Assembly (NCBI GenBank): GCA_002686265.1
Contig: NZBA01000041.1
Coordinates: 16,231-80,230 of the forward strand
Source of the DNA: Planctomycetota bacterium
GTDB lineage: Bacteria > Planctomycetota > UBA1135 > GCA-002686595
Reading direction: 5' to 3'
Length of the DNA stretch: 64,000 bases
Below, one piece after another: positions 36,541-45,487 of this stretch; the stretch's first letter is position 1, and every line of letters starts with the position of its first letter. The notes beneath the pieces were generated by a model that was given only the letters and a program-made list of their open reading frames with translations, had not been told where the DNA came from and made no database searches. The translations under genes and the position numbers were made by a program.

Positions 36541-39500
36541 ATGAATCGCAAACTCTGGCACGCCGGTGCGTGTGTAGTTTTTTACCTTTGCAGCCCCAGC
36601 CTGAATCAAGCAGGGGCCGAAGCACAATCGCCTATGCGTGGTGAATTGTCCTCGCGGCGTGTCGGCATTCATGTTGATGAGAAACGTCCGATTGCCGGAG
36701 AACGCAGTCGCTTTGCGGTATCCGCACGCGGTGACATCTTCTTTACGTACACGCTGGCGGCCGGCGACTTCTCCTGTAAACCGCTCGGACACATCTCTCC
36801 TTCCGGCGAGATCCGAATGTCGGCGATCGATAGCGAATCGACATGGAACGTCGAAGGCTGGGGGACGTACGGCTGCCCGTTTGACCTGGCGTTTGATTCC
36901 AACGGGGGCCTGCACATTGCGACGCGGCATCGAGGGCCGCCGTATGGCGTTGACTACTGGCGGCGGGTGGATGGCGTGTGGCGACTGGAATCGTTCGGCG
37001 CGGGCGTAACATTCGGTGGTAACAACGTGTCACTGGGTATTCTTCCAGATGGGCGGCCGGTCGTGGTGTGTCTCGACCGGAATCGCAATCAGCTTGTGGT
37101 CTGGCAGCGCAGCGATGGAGGACAATGGTTGGCATCGCGTCCGAAGACTCTGAACTCAGTCGCGCCTGGGCAGTTCGCTCTTGTGGTTCGGAAGGACGGG
37201 GCGTTGCAGGTCGTCTTCTGTCCGGCTCAGGGAGGCCCCGTTTGCGCGACTCGTCATGCAGACGGGCAATGGACGACGCAGCGGATTGCCACGACGACGG
37301 TCTCGCGAATGATCGACGCCGAGATCGATGACAAAGGTGATCTCCACGTGTCGTTTGGCGCTGGCGAGTCAGTGAATTCTATTCGCACCTTGCATCATGC
37401 GACGCAGAGAACCGACGGCCATTGGCACGATCGCGTTGTCGCGCAGTCGGATGTCGAGCGCCACGTCGGATGGAACGATCTATCAGTTGCCGGTGGGCGA
37501 GTGGCGATCGCGTGGGAACACGGAGCGGGTCGGCAGTTTGCACCGAAGGATTACGGCGGCAACGTCGGTTCCGTGATGTTGACGGTGATCGACCGCGACG
37601 GCGATCCTGCGACGCATGAACTGGTCGCGAAGCATGGTGGGCGACCGGGACTGGCGTTGACTCCAGACGGCAAGGCGGCCTTTGTGGGCGTCTATACCGG
37701 CAATGACCACGGTGACGATTTCTATCTGCTAAACTGCCGGCTCGATGATGGCGAGCCGCTGCCAGCACGGGTTGTCGCGGGCGATCCGGCCAGCATGTTT
37801 CGTGATGGGTGCCTGAAGGACATTGACTCGGGAAACGCCAAAGCCGAGCGGCGGGGTTTGCAACGAATCGACCTCAGCGGCGTGGCCACCGAGCAGCAGC
37901 GCACGTTGATCGATCGCTACCTGAATCACGGCGACCCAACCATCCGGAAAGCGATCGTGCGCGAACTGGGTGCCTCGCCAGACGCTGTCGCACACTTCGC
38001 GGAACGGCTCACCGGCGTACTCAACGATCCGGACCGTCTTGTGCGAAAGACATTCCTCGAACGACTCGCGACCAGCAACGCAGATCCGCAGTTCGTGCGG
38101 CCGGTTCTTGTTCAGGCAATTGGCAGTGGCGATCCTATGACGCGGCTGACTGTGACCGAACTCGTGCGCCAGCGTAGCGACCGAATCCCGGCTGAATCGC
38201 TGGCGGAAGCTGTTGAGCGCTTCGTAGCCGACCTCGGTGAAACCGATCTTTCCGTTTCCGGATCGGCCGCGATGGCGCTGGAACAGCTGATTGATACTGG
38301 CGGCACGCGTGATCGTCTGAAGTCGGCGATTGGTGAGGGCTCGCCTTTGCAGCGAGTACGCGCCGCGCTGATCCTCGTTCGTTGCGGCGAATCTTGGGCA
38401 AAGCTTCCAGCTTGCGTACCGAAGGAAGATGGCAAGCTGGAAGCTTACCGCACCGAGGCGCAACTCGCGCTCTGCGGGCTGCTTGGGCGCGTTCGGACTG
38501 CGGATTGTGTGCCGTTGCTGGAAACGTGTTTGCACAGCGACGGTCCAGCCGTCCGGACGGCGGCCGTGTTTGCCCTGCGATCGATCGCCCACGTCGCTGA
38601 GTTGAAACCGGTTGCAAAACATCCCAAAGGCTTTGACCTGCTGGCCCTCCGGAGTGTCGCGCCGTCTTCGGCCCAGCAGCGGGACACTCGGCTGGCGGCC
38701 GTTGCGGCGCTGGTTGCCGCGTTGCGTCACAGCGATCCCAATGTTCGCCAGAAGTCCTGTGACGCGCTCAATCGGGTCATGGCAATGGAAGCGATTCCCG
38801 CCATTAAGGAGTTGCTCGACGACCCCGACGCCGGAGTGCGGTTTGCGGCGCGCACGGCCGTCGCAACTCTACGCGACCGTCCAGACGATGGGTTGATCCA
38901 TCACGGGCAGTGGGAGCAGGCGTCGACGACTCGTTCTGCCCGACGGCTCGGCGCCGTGCAGCGTCCGCCGACACAGGTTGTGGACGGAGTCGTGCAGGTG
39001 GGCTCCGACAAACAGTTGCTGATCGACGACTTCGTTATCGATGAGATGTCCCGGTTAAAGCGACGCCTCCATCCGTTCGAGAAGCATCCTCGCAATCCGG
39101 TCTTTCAGGCGCAGATGCCGTGGGAAGAAGGCTGGGCGGACCCGTTCATGTCGACGGTGATTTACGATCCTGATCAGCGCTGTTTCCGGATGTGGTATCG
39201 CTGCGGACCGCGGCATTCGCTGAAAGGCTATGCGGTTTCCGCAGACGGCGTTCACTGGCAGCGAACGGACATCGCCGAGTCGCCGTGGCAGCAGTTCGAA
39301 CGCCACAATCTGCTCGGTTTCGAAGGCCGGATCGCCACCTGGAAGAAGCCCGGCAATAATGTGCTGTTCTTTCCTGGAGCCACTGGAGTCGATCGCTTTC
39401 TCTCGCTGTTCTACCAGCCGCCGACGAGCGACTACGCCGTCAGCCGTTCGGCCGACGGTGTGACGTGGCAGCAGCCCGAGTCAGTCCGTCATGCATACGG

Positions 39501-40407
39501 CGACGTCGTCTCACTGGTGTATGATCCGGGCCGCGCGCAGTTCCTCTTCTTCCCGAAGTACATGCGTCAGCACGAAGGCTTCGTCCGCCGCAGCTTTGCA
39601 GCGACGACATTGAATGATCTCAACAGTCCCTTCACCGCCAAGATCCCGTTTCTCGCCGGCCACCGTGACGATGCCCGCGTGGCCGATGACGCCTGCCGCG
39701 CCTACGGCAGTCTGCTGAAGGAGACGCTACGACTCCCAGAGTTTCACAGCGAGATCTATTCGGTAACGGCAATCCCGTACGAAGGTGTCGTGGTTGCGTT
39801 GTACGACCTGTGGCCGGTCGTCGGCAGCCGGGAAGGCCCGCTGGACATGCCCATGAAGATCAGCCGCGACATGCAGACATGGCGTGACGTCGACTACCCG
39901 CGACGGTCCTTGTCAATCGGCCGGTTCGGCGAATGGGACTCCGGCATGGTCTACGGCGGCAACACGATGCTGGTCGTGGACGATCAAATTCGGCTGTACT
40001 ACCTCGGTGCAAATATGGGCCATTGCACGCGCATCCTGCCGACAACAAAGCCGTACCACACATTAGGAGTCGGCCTCGCTACGCTGCGGCTGGACGGCTT
40101 CGCGTCACTCCGGCCCGATGGCGCGCAGCCGGGTGAGTTCATAACAAAGCCGCTCAACACCGACGGCACTCGTCTGCAAGTCAACGCTCGCTGCGAACCG
40201 GGTGGCTGGTTCAGAGTAGAATTGCTCGATGCCAATGGTAAGCCGCAAGACGGATACACGCTGGAAGACTGCGACAGCTTCACTGGCGACTCGATTCGTC
40301 ACACGGTAACGTGGCGTGGAAAAGCAGAGATGAAGAATGTCTCGTCGCCCGTTCGCCTGAGAGTCCGGCTGCACAACTCCGACGTTTTTGCATTTCAACT
40401 CCAATGA
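36541..40407 (+). CDS. Giant propeller / HEAT-repeat / LFVDD-family protein
   Basis: A 1288-residue exported protein with a strong AAAGGAGG site six bases before the start and a signal ending near NQAGAEA. Residues 30-440 are a propeller with LAFDSNGGLHIATRH, VDGVWRLESFGAG and LALTPDGKAAFVG. Residues ~445-790 are HEAT-like helical repeats (GDPTIRKAIVRELGASPDAV, DPDRLVRKTFLERLATSNAD, HSDPNVRQKSCDALNRVM, DPDAGVRFAARTAVATLRD). Residues 815-1288 are an LFVDD-family propeller (DKQLLIDDFVIDEM, YAVSADGVHWQ) with the C-terminal sandwich (YTLEDCDSFTGDSIRHTVTW). HEAT repeats suggest a scaffolding role. A 15-base inverted repeat lies in frame inside the HEAT part (38401-38446). The gene is the last before the decay zone. 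Confidence 0.75.
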   Translation: MNRKLWHAGACVVFYLCSPSLNQAGAEAQSPMRGELSSRRVGIHVDEKRPIAGERSRFAVSARGDIFFTYTLAAGDFSCKPLGHISPSGEIRMSAIDSESTWNVEGWGTYGCPFDLAFDSNGGLHIATRHRGPPYGVDYWRRVDGVWRLESFGAGVTFGGNNVSLGILPDGRPVVVCLDRNRNQLVVWQRSDGGQWLASRPKTLNSVAPGQFALVVRKDGALQVVFCPAQGGPVCATRHADGQWTTQRIATTTVSRMIDAEIDDKGDLHVSFGAGESVNSIRTLHHATQRTDGHWHDRVVAQSDVERHVGWNDLSVAGGRVAIAWEHGAGRQFAPKDYGGNVGSVMLTVIDRDGDPATHELVAKHGGRPGLALTPDGKAAFVGVYTGNDHGDDFYLLNCRLDDGEPLPARVVAGDPASMFRDGCLKDIDSGNAKAERRGLQRIDLSGVATEQQRTLIDRYLNHGDPTIRKAIVRELGASPDAVAHFAERLTGVLNDPDRLVRKTFLERLATSNADPQFVRPVLVQAIGSGDPMTRLTVTELVRQRSDRIPAESLAEAVERFVADLGETDLSVSGSAAMALEQLIDTGGTRDRLKSAIGEGSPLQRVRAALILVRCGESWAKLPACVPKEDGKLEAYRTEAQLALCGLLGRVRTADCVPLLETCLHSDGPAVRTAAVFALRSIAHVAELKPVAKHPKGFDLLALRSVAPSSAQQRDTRLAAVAALVAALRHSDPNVRQKSCDALNRVMAMEAIPAIKELLDDPDAGVRFAARTAVATLRDRPDDGLIHHGQWEQASTTRSARRLGAVQRPPTQVVDGVVQVGSDKQLLIDDFVIDEMSRLKRRLHPFEKHPRNPVFQAQMPWEEGWADPFMSTVIYDPDQRCFRMWYRCGPRHSLKGYAVSADGVHWQRTDIAESPWQQFERHNLLGFEGRIATWKKPGNNVLFFPGATGVDRFLSLFYQPPTSDYAVSRSADGVTWQQPESVRHAYGDVVSLVYDPGRAQFLFFPKYMRQHEGFVRRSFAATTLNDLNSPFTAKIPFLAGHRDDARVADDACRAYGSLLKETLRLPEFHSEIYSVTAIPYEGVVVALYDLWPVVGSREGPLDMPMKISRDMQTWRDVDYPRRSLSIGRFGEWDSGMVYGGNTMLVVDDQIRLYYLGANMGHCTRILPTTKPYHTLGVGLATLRLDGFASLRPDGAQPGEFITKPLNTDGTRLQVNARCEPGGWFRVELLDANGKPQDGYTLEDCDSFTGDSIRHTVTWRGKAEMKNVSSPVRLRVRLHNSDVFAFQLQ
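38401..38446 (+). repeat. In-frame inverted repeat inside the HEAT region
   Basis: AAGCTTCCAGCTTGC (38401-38415) and GCAAGCTGGAAGCTT (38432-38446) are perfect 15-base inverted arms with a 16-base loop. The translation, KLPACVPKEDGKLEAYR, interrupts the HEAT helices at about residues 621-636. This is the same type of palindrome placement as in the esterase and ceramidase-fusion genes. Confidence 0.75.
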
Positions 40408-40429
40408 GTTCACGCAGAACGACTGGTGA

Positions 40430-40558
40430 CGGATTGGTAAGAGCGATTTGTTGAACTTCTCCCCAGCGGGACTACCCGAAGCCATGCGGCTGGGAAGCGA
40501 CGGGGCAGTGGCCGGCGGTGCTAACGCCCTGCCGCGGTTGTTTGTGGAGTGCTGCTGA
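40430..40558 (+). pseudogene. Relic of a DapA-family (dihydrodipicolinate synthase/NAL) gene
   Basis: In one frame 40430-40558 reads [20 protein letters not shown] then [12 protein letters not shown] and a stop. The E-A-M-x-L-G-x-D-G-A-V-x-G-x-A-N-x-x-P-R-L pattern is the late barrel signature of the DHDPS/N-acetylneuraminate lyase family. A tga lies just upstream in the same frame, so only ~40 codons survive. Given the sialidase-like genes around it, a former sugar-acid aldolase is plausible, but a relic this short cannot distinguish NAL from others. Confidence 0.55.
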
Positions 40559-40635
40559 AACACGAGATCGATCGACTCAGAGATGCAAAGCCGAAACCAT
40601 AGGCGATGGCAGCGATGTCGCTTTGCGCCCAAAGC
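40552..40635 (+). pseudogene. DNA relic of the 310-1434 sialidase gene tail
   Basis: 84 bases match 1384-1467 with four mismatches (80/84). The match covers the last codons of the sialidase-like gene ([11 protein letters not shown]... then stop) and 33 bases of the following intergenic DNA, so the relic descends from a copy of that locus. It begins within the DapA relic's last codons, marking a recombination joint near 40552. It ends before the palindrome that carries the IS. Confidence 0.8.
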
Positions 40636-40698
40636 CCGAAAGACGATCAGTGGTCGCTCTGGAGCGGTATACCTTGTTCCGTAGAGCTGCGAAAAACT

Positions 40699-40743
40699 CA
40701 GCCGCTGGGCGCTAGGCCATGGTTCCCAAGAACCGGACGCTAG
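40699..40743 (+). repeat. Left half of IS-split palindromic repeat
   Basis: CAGCCGCTGGGCGCTAGG, a middle GGTT, then AACCGGACG ending in CTAG. It is the same element as at 20177-20241 inside the esterase gene. The second arm continues after the IS at 42784 as CTAGCGCGTCCCGG, so the IS lies inside the right arm. Confidence 0.75.
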
Positions 40744-40760
40744 CCCAAGTTCCCCAGTAA
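40744..40760 (+). repeat. IS terminal inverted repeat, left
   Basis: CCCAAGTTCCCCAGTAA; 16 of 17 bases match the right end read from the other strand. Confidence 0.85.
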
Positions 40761-40925
40761 CGATCCGAAACGACTTTTTTGAAAAGTATTTTCGGTGTCG
40801 AATCACCGTAAGTTCTTTTGCCTCGGTGGGGAGTGGATTCGTTGTTGGCAACAACAATCTCAGAGGCGTTGTAGTGACGACCTTTGCTCTAGCCTTGTGC
40901 GGATCTGTCGGTAGCATGGCGGGGT

Positions 40926-42719
40926 ATGTTTCTTCGACAGTGTTTCCGCAACAAGGACGGCAAGCGGCATGCGTATTGGGCGCTCGTTGAATCTTATCGC
41001 ACCGATGCTGGGCCGCGACAGCGAGTTGTTGCGTGGCTGGGGAAGCTTGACGAAGCGGGGCGTCTGGGAGTCGAGCAGGCGGCGCGTGACGCGAGTTCGT
41101 CCCACTCGAAAGAATCAGCAACGGCGTGTGGCGAAGACCAGTTGTTGCTGTTCAGTCAACCGGACGACAAGGAATCGGTGCAGCCCCAGTGGGTCGAAGT
41201 CGATGCGTCGGGCGTTCGCGTGGAGAACAGTCGACAGTTCGGTGGGCCTTGGTTGGCTTTGGAAGTGGTCCGCAGGCTGCAGTTGGATGAATTCCTCCAG
41301 CGTTTCATGCCCCGAGGCCGGGAGCGTGTCTCGCGGTGGCGCAGCGCGTTGATTCTGATGGTGGCTCGGCTCTGTCGTCCGTCGAGCGAGTTGTACGTCG
41401 CGGAGCAGTGGTATCCGAAGTCGGCGCTGCCACAACTGCTCGGTGTCCCGGCAGATCGCGTGGATGACAACCGACTGTATCGCACGCTCGATCAATTGCT
41501 GCCGCACAAGGCGAAGCTCGAGGCTCACCTGAAGAACCGCCTGGGTGAGCTGTTTGATCTGGAGTACGACCTGTTGATGTATGACATCACGAGTACGTAC
41601 TTCGAAGGCCAGGCGAACTTCGAGATGGCTCAGCGTGGCTACTCACGTGACGGGCGTGGCGACTGCAAGCAGGTCTGCATTGGGTTGGTCGTGTCGCGTT
41701 GCGGCATGCCGCTGGGCTATGAAGTATTCTCGGGCAATACGGCGGATGTAACGACGGTGGAGCAAATCGTCACGACGATGGAAGCTCGCTACGGAAAGAG
41801 CGATCGCATTTGGGTGATGGACCGCGGCATGGTCAGCGACGACAACATCGACTTCCTGCGAGAAGGCGATCGCCGTTACATCGTGGGGACACCGAAATCG
41901 ATGCTGAAGAAGTTCGAGGCGGAACTACTCAAAGACGATTGGAACACGATTCGCGAAGGGCTCGAAGTCAAGCTGTGTTCCTGGCCACGCCATGACGGCG
42001 AGACGGTGGAAGCGGGCCAAGAGACGTTCATCTTATGCCGCAGTCGCGATCGGTCGCACACCGAAGAAGCCATCGTCAAACGCTTCGAGCAGAAGATCGA
42101 AGCGCGTTTGGTGTCCATGACAGCTCGCTGCGAGAAACAGAACCGCGACCCGATGAAGGTGGAACGCGAGATCGGTCGCCTGCTGGGCCAGAATTCGCGG
42201 GCCGCCAAGTTGTTCGAGGTGCCCGTCGAGAAAACCACCGACGGTGCCGCTCGCATCCAGTGGAAGAAAGTCGAAGCGGCTCGCGACTGGGCGACGTTGA
42301 GTGCCGGCTGCTATTTGCTTCGCAGCAATGTCACGAACTGGAGCGATGAAGAACTGTGGAAAGCGTACATCCAACTGACGGAGGCGGAAGCCGCGTTTCG
42401 CATTCACAAGAGCGACCTCAAGATCCGTCCGATTTGGCATCAGAAAGAAGAACGCGTTTTGGCTCACATCTTCGTCTGTTTTCTGGCCTACGTGTTATGG
42501 AAGACGCTTGGCCAGATGTGCGATCGCGCCGGTCTTGGCAGCGAGCCGCGTCGAGTCCTGGATGAGATCGGGGAGCTGAGAACGATCGACGTCATCCTGC
42601 CCACTCGCAGCGGCATCGAGATTCGCAAACGCTGCCTCTCCAAGCCCACCGAGCACCAACAGATTCTCCTCGATCGCCTCCAACTCCGGCTGCCAAAAAT
42701 AAACCAAACTGAAATGTAG
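40926..42719 (+). CDS. IS1634-like DDE transposase
   Basis: A 597-residue transposase that begins MFLRQCFRNKDGKRHAYWAL, the usual N-terminus of this group. The DDE core is visible as YDITSTYFEG (first Asp, about residue 217), VMDRGMVSDDN (second Asp, about 297) and a later helix LTEAEAAFRIHKSDLKIRPI that carries the Glu. The length is close to the usual 500-600 residues, there is no frameshift, and it ends 64 bases before the right inverted repeat. It should be able to move the element. Its left-end untranslated region is 182 bases. Confidence 0.9.
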   Translation: MFLRQCFRNKDGKRHAYWALVESYRTDAGPRQRVVAWLGKLDEAGRLGVEQAARDASSSHSKESATACGEDQLLLFSQPDDKESVQPQWVEVDASGVRVENSRQFGGPWLALEVVRRLQLDEFLQRFMPRGRERVSRWRSALILMVARLCRPSSELYVAEQWYPKSALPQLLGVPADRVDDNRLYRTLDQLLPHKAKLEAHLKNRLGELFDLEYDLLMYDITSTYFEGQANFEMAQRGYSRDGRGDCKQVCIGLVVSRCGMPLGYEVFSGNTADVTTVEQIVTTMEARYGKSDRIWVMDRGMVSDDNIDFLREGDRRYIVGTPKSMLKKFEAELLKDDWNTIREGLEVKLCSWPRHDGETVEAGQETFILCRSRDRSHTEEAIVKRFEQKIEARLVSMTARCEKQNRDPMKVEREIGRLLGQNSRAAKLFEVPVEKTTDGAARIQWKKVEAARDWATLSAGCYLLRSNVTNWSDEELWKAYIQLTEAEAAFRIHKSDLKIRPIWHQKEERVLAHIFVCFLAYVLWKTLGQMCDRAGLGSEPRRVLDEIGELRTIDVILPTRSGIEIRKRCLSKPTEHQQILLDRLQLRLPKINQTEM

Positions 42720-42766
42720 TGACGACTTCGCGTTCGCCACCCTTGAAAACACCGTACTTCCGCGAT

Positions 42767-42783
42767 TTAGTGGGGAACTTGGG
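42767..42783 (-). repeat. IS terminal inverted repeat, right
   Basis: Reads CCCAAGTTCCCCACTAA on the minus strand, pairing with the left end. CTAG follows at 42784-42787. Confidence 0.85.
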
Positions 42784-42822
42784 CTAGCGCGTCCCGGATG
42801 GTTTCCTTTGGCGAACGTCCCG

Positions 42823-44088
42823 CTAACGTCTCTTCTTCGCTTGTTGCTTTCTCTGTTGCTCCTCGTAGATCTGACGCCAGCGCGGGCCGACGCGGCCGAT
42901 CTTGCCCTGTTTCTCCCGCACTTCGCGAATCAGTCGTAGATCAACCTCATCCCGCGGCCACGCTCCGACTTGAGCCAGTACCTGTCGGTAAGCCTGCTCG
43001 GCGGGTTGCGGCTCGAGCATTGCATCCACGGGGCCGCCGAACGGCTTGCGGGCGATGAACTGCTCGGCTTCAGCCCCATAGATACCAGCCTTCGACTTCG
43101 AGTTCTCTTTGCCGTAGATCATCACCATGGACAGTTCGTCGAGATCATCGGTCTGGCGGTGTGGCCCCCGATTGCCCGAACAGAACACCTGCGGCTCCAT
43201 GCTCACGTCTTTCCAGCGTTTGTGCTTGGGAAGGATGTTGACTTCCCACTTGCCGAGACTGGAATCCGGACCGGGTCGGAAGTAGTTGCCGACAAAGTTG
43301 ACCCGCGCGTAGCCCGCAAACTTTGATGCGTTCCAATAGTTGTAAATCACGTTGTTGATGACGTCGTAACGATAGTCGTCCAGCGGATACTTCGGTTCTT
43401 CCTTCGGGCCGGTGATGATGGGATTGCGATCAATGTTGCCGGTGAAAAGGCAATGGTGAGTCGTCACACGGGCCGTGCCACCGGATTGCAGGCTTCCCAT
43501 GGAGTGAACTCCTTCGTGGTGCCCTTCGACCGCCCCTTCGGCGACGATGCACCACGCCAGCGTGACGTCGCGACTGTCCCACACGTCGATGTTTTCATCC
43601 AGCGCCCACGCCGTGGAGACGTGGTCGATTAGAATGCGGCGGCTTTGCAGGATCAGCAACGTGTCGTAGCCGCCGCGGCTGCGGATGTGCCGCACGATGA
43701 CGTCTTCGCAACCGCGAATGTGAAACCCGCCCTGCACCGTGATACCGCCCTGCGCCGCCGCTGAAAGACCGTCGATCGTGACACGCCCGAACTTGACGGC
43801 AATGGGCCTCTCCAGTTCGATCACGCCGCCGACCTTGAATTTGACGATGCGCGGCTCTTCGATCGCCAGCGCTGCGCGCAACGAGCCGGGACCGGAGTCC
43901 TTCAGGTTGGTCACCCAGATCACGCGGCCGCCATCACCACCTTTGCTCGCGGCACCGTAGCCTTCACGCCTGAGCGTCTGAACTTCGACCGGGATGGAAG
44001 ACGTGGGATCTTGGCTCTCGGCCATCTCGGGCACCACGCCAACGATGCAAAGCAGAGCAACGACGGCGACAGCCACTCTCGTAATCAT
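42823..44088 (-). CDS. Secreted pectate-lyase-like protein (PL1-type beta-helix)
   Basis: A 421-residue protein; ATG 44088 gives MITRVAVAVVALLCIVGVVP as the signal, and the TTG at 44112 would only add polar residues. The pectate-lyase pattern is visible: GYGAASKGGDGGRVIWVTN, GSLRAALAIEEPRIVKF, VTIDGLSAAAQGGITVQG, DVIVRHIRSRGGYDTLL and ILIDHVSTAWALDENIDVWD. In PL1-type lyases the segment after W-x-x-D contains calcium-binding Asp residues. Related planctomycete proteins carry this label without tested activity. It lies on the minus strand, opposite to most of the locus, and its 3' end abuts the split palindrome. Confidence 0.8.
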   Translation of the reverse strand: MITRVAVAVVALLCIVGVVPEMAESQDPTSSIPVEVQTLRREGYGAASKGGDGGRVIWVTNLKDSGPGSLRAALAIEEPRIVKFKVGGVIELERPIAVKFGRVTIDGLSAAAQGGITVQGGFHIRGCEDVIVRHIRSRGGYDTLLILQSRRILIDHVSTAWALDENIDVWDSRDVTLAWCIVAEGAVEGHHEGVHSMGSLQSGGTARVTTHHCLFTGNIDRNPIITGPKEEPKYPLDDYRYDVINNVIYNYWNASKFAGYARVNFVGNYFRPGPDSSLGKWEVNILPKHKRWKDVSMEPQVFCSGNRGPHRQTDDLDELSMVMIYGKENSKSKAGIYGAEAEQFIARKPFGGPVDAMLEPQPAEQAYRQVLAQVGAWPRDEVDLRLIREVREKQGKIGRVGPRWRQIYEEQQRKQQAKKRR

Positions 44089-44287
44089 TGAGTCAACTCC
44101 GGTGCAATCCAACGCGTCTCGTCACTCACGAGCTGTGTGGTGATGTTTCATTCTAGCGAACCAGATTGTCATTCGCATTGAGCGGTTCGCTACAATACAA
44201 CTTCTGGGTAAGAAGCGCTGCTCAAGCAAAGAATAACTCAGCAACAATGTTCTGACGGATCGCTGGAATGACAAGGTGAATCACAGC

Positions 44288-45487
44288 ATGACCAATCAGC
44301 CGTCCAACAGCATCAGTCGCCGCACACTCATCCAACGCGCCGCGCTAGCGACCACGATTCCCGCCGCACTCCAGTCGGTCGCTGCTGGTGACACCGAGTC
44401 TCGGCCGCTCATTACGCAGGGAATGAACGGCTGCCAACTGCTGCCCGGCGCTCAGTTCTACGTTGCGATTGACAACAAAGGACTTTGGCCGAATCTGACG
44501 AAACTGCCGAACGGCGAAGTCGCGGCCGCTGTCTACAATCATCCCAGCCACGGTTACGGAGATAACAGCGATGTCGAACTTTGGCTTAGTGCCGATGGAG
44601 GCGTCAACTGGAAGTTCCGCAGCAAGCTTTCGAGTCATCCCGAAGAGCCGGATGGTATTCGCATGAACCACGCGGTGGGCCTGAACAGCGAAGGGCATCT
44701 GGTGGCCTTGGTCAGCGGCTACCACAAAGGTCAGAAGCTGCCATTTCTCAAACTGCAACGGTGCATCTCGAAAAACAACGGCCGGATGTGGGATCGGCAA
44801 CTGCTGGATCTCGATGTCATCCCGCACGGCGACATCTTGGCACTGCCCGACGGCCGGCTCGTTTGCCCGGCGTATCGAAAGCTTCCCGGCGAGGGGAGAC
44901 GACGCAAGGCCAGTGTGATTTTCAGCTCCGATGGTGGCCGAACGTGGGGCGGCGAGCAGACGACAGCGGACGACGTCAGCGAGTCGTTTCTTCTGCGCCG
45001 CGGTGACGGAGAATGGCTGGCCGTGTGCCGCACCAGTTGCCGCGACCAGATGGACGGTGCTCTGCCGCATGGCAGTGGCGAAACTCTCATCCGTTCCCGC
45101 GACGAAGGCAAGACGTGGTCCAAGCCCAAGCTGATATCACCACAGGGCCAGGAAAACGCGCATTTGGCGGAGTTGGCCGATGGGCGTCTGCTGTGCTCGA
45201 TCACCAGCCGGATCCCCGGCCTGTTCGGCGTGGTCCTGCGGATGAGCAATAATGGTGGCGACACGTGGTCACTTCCGGTCGTGCTGATCTCCTGTGCGGC
45301 GCGCGACTGGCACAAAACGGATTGCGGTTATCCTTCGAGCGTGCAACTTGACGACGGCTCGATCGTCACCGCCTTTTACTTCGGACCGAAGCATCCCAAG
45401 TACGCCGCCCACACCCTGCCGTGGCACCAGCGCTATCACATGGGTGTGGCGAAGTGGGATCTCTCGATGTGGCCAAGGGATGAGTGA
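44288..45487 (+). CDS. Tat-exported BNR/sialidase-like protein
   Basis: A ~399-residue protein from ATG 44288; GTG 44276 is possible. The N-terminus has S-R-R-T-L-I-Q and a following hydrophobic stretch, which fits a Tat signal. Asp boxes: SADGGVNW, SKNNGRMW, SSDGGRTW, SRDEGKTW and SNNGGDTW. It lacks the tail signature seen in the 310-type proteins, so it is a separate sialidase-like branch. It diverges from the pectate-lyase gene; the 200-base interval between them should carry both promoters. A TACAAT at 44191-44196 could be a -10, but the -35 spacing is poor. The hydrolase relic begins eight bases before its stop. Confidence 0.75.
   Translation: MTNQPSNSISRRTLIQRAALATTIPAALQSVAAGDTESRPLITQGMNGCQLLPGAQFYVAIDNKGLWPNLTKLPNGEVAAAVYNHPSHGYGDNSDVELWLSADGGVNWKFRSKLSSHPEEPDGIRMNHAVGLNSEGHLVALVSGYHKGQKLPFLKLQRCISKNNGRMWDRQLLDLDVIPHGDILALPDGRLVCPAYRKLPGEGRRRKASVIFSSDGGRTWGGEQTTADDVSESFLLRRGDGEWLAVCRTSCRDQMDGALPHGSGETLIRSRDEGKTWSKPKLISPQGQENAHLAELADGRLLCSITSRIPGLFGVVLRMSNNGGDTWSLPVVLISCAARDWHKTDCGYPSSVQLDDGSIVTAFYFGPKHPKYAAHTLPWHQRYHMGVAKWDLSMWPRDE

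Larger units (their letters stand above)
40744..42783 (+). mobile_element. Insertion sequence, IS4-superfamily (IS1634-like), 2040 bp
   Basis: The ends are inverted repeats: CCCAAGTTCCCCAGTAA at 40744-40760 and its inverse at 42767-42783 with one mismatch in 17. The element is flanked by CTAG at 40740-40743 and 42784-42787, a 4-base target duplication. Rejoining the flanks restores the CGCTAGCG of the palindrome as seen at 20177-20241, which supports the boundaries independently. One transposase gene fills the interior. The copy looks intact and probably recent. A 4-base CTAG duplication is unlike the 5-6 bases usual for IS1634, so the family assignment is tentative. Confidence 0.85.

Noticed and set aside
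36541..40407. Two genes misjoined as one giant frame
   Set aside because: The frame is continuous and the family start of the C-terminal part has no signal peptide or ribosome site.
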